From Nansenia antarctica (lineage: Eukaryota > Chordata > Actinopteri > Argentiniformes > Microstomatidae): DNA of 64,000 bases. This document shows, piece by piece, positions 42,175 through 53,500 of the stretch. The notes beneath the pieces were generated by a model, which saw only the letters and a program-made list of their open reading frames with translations, was not told the DNA's origin and did not search any database. Location of the stretch: positions 55,283,295 to 55,347,294 of the forward strand of contig OZ022339.1 of assembly GCA_963989245.1 (NCBI GenBank), written 5' to 3'. Position 1 is the stretch's first letter. Every line of letters starts with the position of its first letter. The position numbers and the translations under genes were made by a program.

Positions 42175-42700
42175 TTACTCCATAAGAGAGTGGAGAAACC
42201 TATTCTTCAGGTAGCATGTGTTCCTGATGTTGTGGACTACTCTTTTATCAACAATTTCACAGTATTGCCCATTGGTGGCAGTTGAATTCATACCTATCCC
42301 AACAAGTTGGCGTGGTTCCCAAAAACATTTATGATGTAGGAACAGGAGGGTGTCAGTGATGGCTGAGGGTGGGAAGAGAAGCTTTGCTCCCTCCTTGTAC
42401 TCTTCACAGCCTGTCAGGGGATCTTCTCTGTGGAGTGGCAGGAACACGGTCCCTTCAAACAGGAGCTGTGGATTCTCTGAAAATAAAAGACATCAAGTAT
42501 TAAGGTAGGCTATAGATTCCCATCAATATTTTTTATACAAGGTCTTTCAGTAAGACTATTTTACCTGACATGGTAGCCCATATGCCTGTGATTTTCACCG
42601 GTTGCCTGTGGTTCCTGTCTTCACCAAGTAGGGTTGGGTTGAGTTGGGTTGGGGTTGTCTCCACAAATGACCCAACTCTGATAGTCTTTATATCAAATCT
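42175..42700 (-). CDS. Unrecognised two-exon reading frame
   Basis: On the minus strand, exon a (about 42567-42700) follows an acceptor-like CTCAG and reads IRVGSFVETTPTQL to VKITGIWATMSG, ending at donor GTAAAATAG. Exon b (42178-42480) follows ...TTATTTTCAG and reads ENPQLLFEGTVFLPLHRED to LKNRFLHSLME before a stop. The exons join in phase 1. I recognise no family. The open frame across a correct splice junction suggests real coding sequence, possibly from a transposon. Confidence 0.45.
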
Positions 42701-42871
42701 GAGAATGAAATTCAGTATGCTAATTATAAAAGGGGTATGCTATTGATAATAGCATATCATTTAGATTGTTTTTAATTTATTATTTTAGATAATTCATTAT
42801 TTTAAAATATTATTTTCTTTAGATAAACAACTAAAATAAAAAATCTAAATTAGATGCTATTGATACTGCAT

Positions 42872-44213
42872 AGAAACACGTAAAGTCATCTGTGACTTTG
42901 AGCAAGCGCTGAAAACTGCTCTTGAAACGGAGTTGCCACAAGCCAGAATCGGAGGATGCTACTTCCATTTCAACCAAGCCTTGTGGAAGAGGGTACAGGG
43001 ACTTGGATTGGCTGGTCCATTCCGAAATGACCATCGACTGGCAGCAGTCATCCGCAAGGTGATGGCCTTAGGACACCTGCCTCTGGCTCTGGTCCAGATC
43101 AATTTTGATCTTCTCCTCAACCACAGAAACACCAGGCGTGCCCTGAGGGACCACCCTGAGTTACAAGACTTCCTCACGTATGTTCGTAACACATATGTCC
43201 ATCCTGGAACGGCCTTCCCACCAGCAATGTGGAATGTGTTCGAAAGAAACATGGAGCAAAGGACCAATAACCATGTTGAATGTAAGTGTAACAATGACAG
43301 ATCTGAACAAAAACATTATAATTTCATCTAATAACTAAATCTGAAGTATTAAGTTAATTATTTTATATTGTTAATATAATATTGTCTGCTAATTATGGGT
43401 TAATTCATTCTTATCCTATCACCTCTGGGCCTGTGCGTATATCGAGTATAGGTTTAACTATGAGCCGAAACAAAAATTAACGAAACATCAAACACAGCAG
43501 AGGACAGGAGGGCTCTTTAAACAGGAGGGCTCTTTAAACAGGTGGACGAGTTGCCACGGTACAGGCGCGCTAATGATGATGGACGTAACATCAGTCCAAT
43601 CATGGGCGGGCACCGTGATTGAGAAAGGATTAAGAAAGGATTTAAAATTGTGAAAGGAGGAGACACAGAGGGGAAAATGTTCAATGTCAAAATGTTCATG
43701 CCAAACTAATAACATTTAGGGCCTGATTTACTAAGATCCCAAATAACGAATACTAATTGAAGTTCACACACAGGGGAAGTTGTGAGATATACTTGTTATA
43801 GGCTATACTTCAAATAAGGCCCGCTATCTTCTACATTGGAAAGATCAACAATCCTCACTGCACACCGTTAGTAGATCAGCTTGCAGATGTAGAACCAGTT
43901 TGCACATTAATAGGCCATTAATAGGCTAATAAGTTATAATTCTGTATTTTTGTTCTAGCTTATCATCGTACTCTAAACGATGCTGTCCAAGTGCGCCATC
44001 CTTCACTTTGGATATTCCTTCGGCACCTGAAGGATCAGCAAACACTTGCAGAGGATAAGCTGGGGATGGCAGACAGAGGCCACGCTCCCCCAACAAGGAG
44101 ACGGAAGTGGAGGCCCGTCTACTGAGGCTGAAAGGACAGTATATGCAGGGCCTCAGAGATCTGACTTCGTACTGGAGGGCTGTCAGCCGTAGCGTCCGTA
44201 TGGGCTAGATCTT
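42872..44213 (+). pseudogene. Mutator-like (MULE) transposase, C-terminal end
   Basis: Exon 42872-43281 encodes VICDFEQALKTAL, GGCYFHFNQALWKRVQGLGL and FDLLLNHRNTRRAL, ending NNHVE at donor GTAAGTG. Exon 2 after GTTCTAG (43958) encodes YHRTLNDAVQVRHPSLWIFL and LADRGH-like sequence, joining in frame as ES|YHR. The D-F-E and C-x-F-H motifs are those of the MULE transposase core found in FLYWCH-linked animal MULEs. A frameshift near 44100 places the tail (EARLLRLKGQYMQGLRDLTS) in another frame. The N-terminal half is missing. Confidence 0.75.
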
Positions 44214-44254
44214 TTAGATTTTTTCATTTTTCCACATTTATTTTGATAGCACTT

Positions 44255-44402
44255 TGGCCTATGTTGTTGTTATTATTATTGTTTTTGGCCTAATTTTGTT
44301 ATTGTTATTATTAATATTATTCTTGTTATTGTTATTATTATGTTATTGTTATTGTTATTGGCCTCAATATTGTTATTGTTATTATTGTTATTATGTTTGT
44401 TG
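44255..44402. repeat. (TTATTG)n/(ATT)n microsatellite
   Basis: About 150 bases of TTATTG, TTATTA and GTTATT units. It truncates the reversed LINE fragment next to it. Confidence 0.95.
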
Positions 44403-44404
44403 CT

Positions 44405-44688
44405 GTGCCTGACGCCGCCCTGGCATATGTTTGATGCTTGGTCTCCAGTCCGGTTATCACCAAATCTTCCATTCGGGAATATTGTTCAATGTCGTCAATT
44501 CTTTTCTCCAGATCATCAATCTTTTTATCCTTTTCCTTGATAAGCGTTTTCAGTTGTTTCACCTCATCTATTAGTTCCATAAGTTTGGTTTGTTGTTTGG
44601 CAACTTTGCTTATCTCCTCTGACATAAAGTTCAGTGATTTTCTGATTTCCTCCTCCATCGCATTTTGTTTATTCAGCTTTGGTGGCAT
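44405..44688 (-). pseudogene. LINE ORF1-like 5' fragment
   Basis: On the minus strand MPPKLNKQNAMEEEIRKSLN leads into a coiled coil (LMELIDEVKQLKTLIKEKDK, DDLEKRIDDIEQYSRMEDLV). This is the nucleic-acid-binding ORF1 style seen next to fish LINEs. The presumed 5' UTR upstream has CCAAGATGGTGG, like other LINE leaders. Only about 95 codons remain before the microsatellite. Confidence 0.6.
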
Positions 44689-45142
44689 TTTTTCCTTTGT
44701 TTTAAGTACTTTTAAGAGTTATATTTCAGAGAGCTCAGAGAGCTCCAAACAATTCCACCATCTTGGAAACAAACACCATGTATGCACAAACATATTTTCA
44801 ATTCAACTTGTTTTCTATCTAAAAATATATACATATAGCTACATGTTTGTCTTGTATCCAGCGGCTTTTGATTAGAAATACAGTCTACTCCGCTCCGGTT
44901 GTAATTTCGAGAGCCTACTCTAGCCCGCTAGACACTATTTGTGTGAATGGTCCCTCCGGTTTCGAAGGGTTAATAGTAAATAGTAAATAATCAACTGGAA
45001 TATATAGGTAGATCGCTAGATAAGTGTATATGTTGTTTTATGTCCACATAAAATGTAATCCATGTAACACACAGTACTGACTAGCCTAATTTTCGGTTCT
45101 TTGTTTTGATAAGTTCATATTTGATTTTTACAGAGTCTAGCT

Positions 45143-48100
45143 ATGGCCACAAACGCACCTCAAGTGTCACCTCTCCACATTTTACCTCAAGTGACACCTA
45201 TCGTTACAAACGGCTGGCTCTATGAGCAGAGTTTAAAGGGGATGACTGCAGCAGAATTAACTGAAGAAATAATTTAATTGGTTCCTAATAAATATGGACG
45301 CTCAAACAGCCTCAGACAAAAATGTGATGCCCTCTCTAAAATCAAGAAAATGAAGAAAAACAAGTGTAAAGACCTACAATTATTTTGGCAATCTGAATTT
45401 CTTCCACCAAAGGCCCGAACCCCAAATTCAATTGAAACCCAACTAAAAAAAGAAAACCTATCCCTAAGCATCTCCCTAAGCGTCTCTCAAATACAAACAC
45501 AGCTCACAGCCATGGAGGAAAACGCAGCTGATAGTCAGACCAAATTCCAGACCAGTATATTACAGTATCAGCAGGCCAGCATAGATGCCACATTGGACAG
45601 ACAATCATTGAAATTACAATTGGAACAATTTGAACTTGAGAACTCTAATCTGACCAAACAGTATGACCTCTGCCTACAACAATTAATTAGAGTAAAAGCA
45701 ACTTTACCAAGAAAAAGAGCATTGGACATGAAAGACAAAACAATTAAACGGCTAAAAACTACCATTAAGCTATCCAAGGAGGATCTTGAGGAGAAAGAGG
45801 GAGTAATACAGGTGCTCACTGAGAAGTTGAGCCTCCAGGACAAGTGGAAGCAGGAGAAGGTGGCCCTTCAGAAGAGGCTGAGTGTGATGAGAGGGAATGT
45901 GGCGAAAGCCAGGCGGGAGAGGGATGAGGCTGAATATATGGCAGAGGCCTCCATTCAACACCTGGAAGCTGAGGTAAAGCAGCTGGAAAGGAGAGAGCGA
46001 GAGCTTCAGTCTGTGATAGACTGCACTGAGAGGGAGGAGGTTGCCACATTTGAAAATGGCAGATACACAAATGAAATCCGGGAGGTCTGCATGACACTAC
46101 TGACAGAGGGGAATGTGAGCATCCGAAAGCTGCCAAAGGTCCTCACTACAGTAATTAAAAACCTGACGGGCAAGGTACCACAGAGGCTTCCCAGCAAGAC
46201 ACTTCTCAGCAGTCGTATTATGATGGAGGCCAGAATAGTGGCGAGTAAGCAGGTAAAAATATATCTGAACATGATATTGGTCTATTGCTCAACTTCTTGA
46301 AAATGTTTTGCCCATTTAAACACAATTATGTTTATGGCAAATTCATAATAAAATCAATTGTGTCCATTGGTAAGGTTGCTGAGGAAATGCTGAAGGACTT
46401 TGATCCGGAGAGTGGTGCAGGCACAACACTACACCAGGATGCCACCACATTTAATCACAGCCATTACCAAGGCATGCAGGTACCGTATTTTCCGGACTAT
46501 AAGTCGCGTTTTTTTTCATACTTTGGCTGGTCCTGCGACTTATAGTCAGGTGCGATTTATATATCAATAATTCATAATCTCTGACTGACATGAACCAAGG
46601 AGTAAACATTACCGTCTCCAACCATGAGAGGGCGCTCTAGGCGTGTGACAACGAGTAGGCCTACCACTGAAAAAGACAGCTGATGACACAAACAAAATGC
46701 AGTCAAAGAGAAAGTCCTATTCTGCAGATTACAAACTGCAACTCGTAAAATATGCAGCCGAAAACGGTAATCGAGCAACAGAAAGAAAGTTTGGAGTGAG
46801 TGAGAAACTTGTGAGGGACTGGCGAAAAGCAGAGGTTACTCTCACTGCCATGAAGAAAACTAAGAAAGCAAATCGCGGACTGAAAGCACGATGGCCAGAG
46901 ATGGAGGAACGAGTCCACAGATGGGTGCTTGAACAACGTGCTGCCGGGAGAGGCTTGTCAACGGTGCAGTTACGTCTCCACGCCCTGGCAGTGGCCAAGG
47001 AGATGGATATAAATGACTTTGCAGGCGGGCCTTCTTGGTGTTACCGCTTCATGCAACGTAACCGCCTGTCTATCAGAGCGCGGACAACGGTGTGTCAGAA
47101 ACTACCGGCAGACTTCCAAGCCAAGATGGACAGTTTCCGTGAGTTTGTAAAAGAGCAGGTAACTGAACACAACGTGTCACCGGATCACATCATTAACATG
47201 GACGAGGTCCCGCTCACGTTTGACATCCCCATGGGCCGAAGTGTCGCAGAGAAAGGGGTGAAAAGTGTAAATATCGTGACAACTGGTCATGAGAAATCAC
47301 ACTTCACAGTGGTGCTGGCATGTTGTGGAGATGGATCGAAATTGCCACCGATGGTCATTTTCAAACGGAAAACCATGCCAAAAGAGGAATTCCCCCCACA
47401 ATTGTCGTGGCCGTGAATGAGAAAGGGTGGATGGATCAACAAATGATGAACGTTTGGCTTACAAAGTGCTACACTAAGCGTCCTGATGGTTTCTTTAAAA
47501 CACGCAACGCCCTGCTTGTGATGGACAGTATGCGAGCACACATAACGCCACAGTGCAAAGAAAAAATAAAAGCTTGCAACTCCATACCTGTCATCATTCC
47601 TGGAGGTTTAACCAAAGTACTCCAGCCACTCGACATCTCAGTGAACCGGAGCTTTAAGGCAGTCTTGCGTCGCCTGTGGGAGGAGTGGATGGTGGATGGA
47701 GAGCACAGCTTCACGGCAACTGGAAGGATGCGCCATGCAACTTTCCAGCAAGTCCTTGGATGGATCGACAAAGCATGGACTTCAGTGACAACCGGAACCA
47801 TCCTGTCGGGATTCAGAAAGGCCGGAATAACTGGAACTGATGCTGAGTCTGACGACAGCCCTGCAGAAGAGGAGACGGCGCTTCATCTTCCTCCGGAGTT
47901 GGCAGAGTTGTTCAGAAGTGACACAGAGGATGACGAATTCAATGGATTCAGTGATGTGGAATGAGATCGTGAGAACTTGCTTGTTGGACTCGCTGGCTTG
48001 TTATGTCCGTTTTCGCCTATTCAGCCTCCCAGGTAGGCCTACCGGTATGTTCTTTATTAATGTGTTCATCTTTATTCATTAATGTGTTACGTTAACATAC

Positions 48101-48863
48101 CGGACACCTATTGAGCCTGTTGTTCTGTGTGCTATAATATGTACGGTGGTTGAATAACTGTTGTGTTACGTTAACATACCGGACACCTATTGAGCCTGTT
48201 GTTCTGTGTGCTATAATATGTACGGTGGTTGAATAACTGTTGTGTTACGTTAACATACCGGACACCTATTGAGCCTGTTGTTCTGTGTGCTATAATATGT
48301 ACGGTGGTTGAATAACTGTTGTGTTACGGTACGTTAACATACCGGACACATTACATTTTTGGGCATTAAGCATACCGTAGGCCTTATTCCATAGCGACTT
48401 TACAACCAATTTAGCCTATTCAGCCTCCCAGGTATGTTCTTTATTAATGTGTTAATATTTTTATTTATTAAATATTCTGTTGCACCTTTATTATTTATTT
48501 TTGTATTCATCACATACCGGACACCGGTATTCAGCGGCATTCAGCCTGAGCCTGTTGTTCTGTGTGCTATTGTGTAATTGAATAACTGAATGTTTTTGAG
48601 AAATACATTTCTACGGTAAATAAATGCGACTTATAGTCCAGTGCGACTTATATGTGTTTTTTTCCTCTTCATGACCCATTTTTTTTGACTGCTGCGACTT
48701 ATACTCGGGTGCGACTTATAGTCCGGAAAATACAGTATGTACTGCCATTGAGCCCTCTAACCAGGGCTCTACAGTGCGACCATTTCACTCGCATTTGCGA
48801 CTAAAAATACATCTGTGCGACTAGAGAAATAAATTCACGAGCACACGTGCGAGTACAGATTAT

Positions 48864-48894
<31 letters not shown>

Positions 48895-50539
48895 TTATTC
48901 TAAAAATAAATCTGCGCGAACCGGGAAAATAATTCACGAGTGAAAGATTTGACGATGTAGTCGCTTTGCCGGTAGAAAAACAATCATGTGCGCTTTATTC
49001 TCACTCCCGGTAGAAAAACAATCATGTGCGCTTTATTCTCACTCTCTGCATGCGTATCTCTCTCCACTTATATCCCGTCATATCACCCGCTAAGCAGCCT
49101 GGGTGATTGAGTCAACATACGCCGTGAATTCTGAATACTTTGCTTGCTAACGAGCGGTCACTACACTACAACATATATTTTTTTTAAACTACAAGTCCCA
49201 CATTCCACAAGCCACAATCCGATTCCGCCAACCACAGCACAGCTCTCTGTGATAACGTGTGGTGTGAACTTTCCCTGAGAAGAACAGCTGCGCTATCGAA
49301 AGTTTGACTCAAAATGAAGAAAATGAAGCCCATTCATTTCTATTTTGCGAGTCAAAAAAACAAAGAAAAAGAGGAATCCGGTGAGGGCCCAAGTAATTCG
49401 CAAGCTGTTTCAACCAACGAGAGAGATGGGGGTGAGACGGCTAGTAGTGACAGTGAGGCTGAAAACAACGTTAGTATGCCTACTAACGTTACTAGCGAAG
49501 ACGACACCCCAGCGTCCATTGCAGCCGGCGGAGGGAAAACATATAGATTTAATCCAAAGTGGCTGGAAATCTTCCCATGGCTAGAGTTTAAAGACAACGT
49601 CATGTTCTGCAAATATTGTAGAGGGCAGAAACAGGCTGGCAAGTCGACGTTCCTATCAGGAAACCCGCATCTGAAAAGGGATAGCGTCACGAAACATAAC
49701 ATCTCGAAGCGGCATATCATTTGCAGAGATCTGTACCTGTTGAGACAGGACAAACCATCGGGAACGGTGACAGCAGCCGTGAGGAGACAAGTGCTGCTGT
49801 CCGAGGAGGAGAAGAGGAGGCAGCTGAAAATAAAGATGAACATTGCATTCTTCATTGCAAAAGAAGAAGAACCGTTCGTCAAATTTGGGCCACTTATCCG
49901 TCTCCACAAAAAAAACGGAATTGACATTAATCCCACATACGACAATGATGTAAGATGTGCTGAGATGATCGGTCAAATTGCTGACCTCATGAGAGAGAAC
50001 CTGTCAGCGAAGCTGAAAGCCGCTAAGTATCTAGCCGTTACAATAGACGGAGACACAGACATATCCAACATCGAATGCGAGATTGTCTACGTGCGCTTGT
50101 TGGAGGGTGGGAAGCCAGTCAATCTCCTGGTCGGACAACAGACTCTTAAACACTCCCATGCCATTGGTAAGTCGTTTCTCTTTATAGGCTTTATACTTGT
50201 GTAGTTTAATCATTTATTCATAATGGAGATATAATTTAGTTTGTCAAAAAGCCTTTTTGTTTAATAGTTTTTCGTGTTGTCATTCGAGGTGTTTTGGATG
50301 CAACCAAGGCTGCATTTCACACTGTTTGCCCAGAGGAGGATGGAGGGTCATGGATGAAGAAGTGCATCTCCTTCGGGGCAGATGGCGCCTCTGTGAATAT
50401 GGGCCACCGTGGGGGAGTGATTGCCCACCTGCAAAGAGAGGCAGGGGGGCATATAATCCCAATCCACTGTATGCCACATAGGTTTGTAACTGAAACAAGT
50501 TTTAAATATTGTTTTATTTGCTAGCAGAGAATGTTAAAC

Positions 50540-50580
<41 letters not shown>

Positions 50581-53500
50581 CATGCTCTTAAGTGCTGGAA
50601 TGGAATACCTAACAGAATTATTGTTTTCTGTTGGCACAAGATAGAGGGAGAGAAGAGATGGTGAGTTGTTTGTAAGATTCTGTTCTGACTTTCACAGGCT
50701 AGAGCTGGCAATACTGACCATCCAAAAGAAAGAGCCAATGGTGTGTCTGGTGTATGATCTTCTGCATCTGATATGGAAGACTTATCACTTCAGCGGAAAA
50801 TCCAAAAGAGAGCTATATCATATCGGGCAAGAGCTCGGTGTGGATATATGCAAACCGTCTAGCGTCAAGGGAACTCGCTGGATCCCCCATGTCCACAGAG
50901 CCCTCAAAGTGTTCCTGCGGCATGGACAAGACAAGGACCTCGCCACTGACGAAGGCCAGTACTCCGTTGTTCTGCAGCACATGGAGCACATGGCCGTAGC
51001 ATCAACAACAGCGGAGGTTCAGGGGCGGGCAAAGAAGGTCAGTTTTACGCAGTACATTTTAAAAAATAGGGTTAGGGTTGAGTTCAAGACTCAAATTAAC
51101 TTTCAGAATCAAGTAATTGACAGGTGAGGTGGCTGTAAACAATTTTAACTAACACTTATTGTGTATCTACTCACTACAGATAAAGAGGGAAATGGAGAAT
51201 GCACTATTTTGTGTATTCTGCCATTTTCTCTCAGACATGTTTGAGGAGCTATCCTCACTTAGCCTCACCCTGCAAAAGAATGACCTGATCCTCCCCCAAG
51301 CCACGTCAGAGTTGAGGAAGACAGTGACCAGACTTGAAGCACTAAAGTCTAGGGCAAAGGCAGGAGGCATGCTGGAGAAGATTCAGACCATGCTTGCTCA
51401 GCAGCAGGATGATGATGGGAGGAGATTCCAGGTGTGTTAGGATTAGAGTTTGTTAGGATGTAAGAGAAACCATTATGATTAAGAGTTAGTGTGAGAATCA
51501 ATGTAGGCCTATGCGTTGCACAATAGAACAATTGCAGTGGAGAAGTCAACATACATTTAATTGTGTGTGTGTGTGTGTGCTATTTCTGTTAAAGGGAATA
51601 ACACTGAAGGGGAATCTGACAGGCTTCACAGACCTCACCAATCCCCAGCGGAAGAAGCACATGGAGACGGCCATCAACATTGGAGTGAATGATCTCAAAG
51701 CCAGGTTTGGTGGTTTGCTGAAGGATGAGGATGTCCAGACGCCAGTGGTGTCTTTCAGAGTGCTAAACCCCGACACATGGCCAGAAGACCAGACCAGCCT
51801 TCTCACCTTTGGTGATGATGATGTGGCATACCTGGTGAGGCATTTCAAGGAGCCTCTAGAGAGGTAAGAATGTATTTGACACTGCATTGCCATATGAGAC
51901 AATGTTATGTTTGCATATTTGCAAACTCACTTACTCTGTTCAATCCTGCAGATCGGGGTGTGACCTGGCTGCGGTCCAGGACGAGTGGCAGGGACTGAAA
52001 ATCCTGGTCAGCCACAATTTCAAGAACAAGTCCTACAGTGGCCTGTGGGAGACCATGTTGACAAAGGACCCCTACAGGCAGGATTACAAGGTAGACCAAC
52101 AGTACTGAGTGGTTATGTATGGTATCCATCTGTTGTTGGTTTTAATAAGTTAATGGTTGTTGGAGTTATATGAAATTGAAAGATATCATATTTTCCCTAG
52201 AACATACTGGAGTTGGTGCAGCTTATGCTGGTGCTGCCCATTTCAGCCGCCCAGTGTGAGCGAGGCTTCTCTGCGCAGAACCGCATTAAGAATTCAACAA
52301 GAAGCAGCCTTGGAGTCTCCACCACCGAAGACCTGATGAGGATCAGCCTGGAGGGGCCTTCTGTCGAGGACTTCGATCCCACTCCTGCCGTGGACCGCTG
52401 GCTGACCTCTAAGCGTGCCAGACGGCCAACATATAAAAGCATATGGACAACTGATATCCTCTGCGTCTAGTAGGGCTGTAGGCATGGGCCAATGTGTGAT
52501 TTCGGTGCAAAAATGGCAAAATCACTAATAAAAATGTTAACATATAACATTTTTCACTGTGCTCCTAAATTTCTTTGTGTGCCCCTAAATTTTTTCATTT
52601 AGGAGCACATGTGCTCCTAGTGAAAAAGGTTAGCGTAGAGCCCTGCTAACAATAACCATAATCCTCTAAAGTGTGTGTGTGTGTGTGTAAACAACATGTA
52701 CTTGTTTCCAATTAAATCAGGCAGTAAATTATTATACTAATTTATACATTGATTGCAATTCTGGATTTACATAAAATATATTATATATTTAAGTATACAA
52801 AATGCATTTATTGTTATTGTGAATTTGCTTTAAGGCAAACATGATTGAGGTTTAAAAGCGGTTACGGTGTATGTTTTAGGTGTCACTGAAGTCAGGGAAA
52901 CACCTGACCTTAGGGCTGAGGCAGGTAGCAGGAGGAGATGCTGAGACCTATCTGACCGCTTTCAAGGAGAGCATAGACAGTCTAGCAGCAGCAATCACAT
53001 CAGCTGAGGAGGAGAAGTCAGTAATCGTGGCATCACTTGTGTCGAGCATCAAGTGCTTGATGTCAGACCAGGCAGCAGTCAACGGGGTCTTCAATCGACT
53101 TCTGGCCCAGTTTCGGGAAGAGCTACTGCCAACAATAATCCCAGAGTTTGATAGCAGTGCATTAGGCTAGTTATTTCAATAAGACCAGGAGGCTTCAATT
53201 TTGTTTTGTGTGTTAATAGAAACAATAAATGAGTATTGATAAGAAATTAGAAAAGGACAAGAAGAATTATAGTTAGTTAACTGTTAACTCTGATTCTTGT
53301 GAGTAGTGTTTTATTTTGTGCAAACACATTTTACACACTTTAATCTAATCTAAAGCTTTTTAAATATTGTTTAGTCTTTCAGCAGACCAGCAACAGCAGC
53401 TCGTGGAGATGGGGACCTTTGCGTGCCGAATGCACCTGCTGGTGAATATGGAGCCTGCAGCAGCCCGTGCTCTCCATGCTCTGGACGCAAGTGGACTTCA

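Larger units (their letters stand above)
46483..48735 (+). mobile_element. Pogo-like DNA transposon
   Basis: Ends CCGTATTTTCCGGACTATAA and TTATAGTCCGGAAAATACAG with TA on both sides (46481-46482 and 48736-48737). The subterminal GCGACTTATAGTC motif repeats several times at each end (for example 48629, 48647, 48695 and 48712). 2253 bases with one transposase gene carrying a frameshift and a triplicated 79-base repeat in the 3' part. It sits within the splice donor of the host frame. Confidence 0.9.

Noticed and set aside
44340..44875. Leu-rich and Ser-rich + strand frames that look like membrane proteins
   Set aside because: Translations of the TTATTG microsatellite and antisense of the LINE ORF1 coiled coil.
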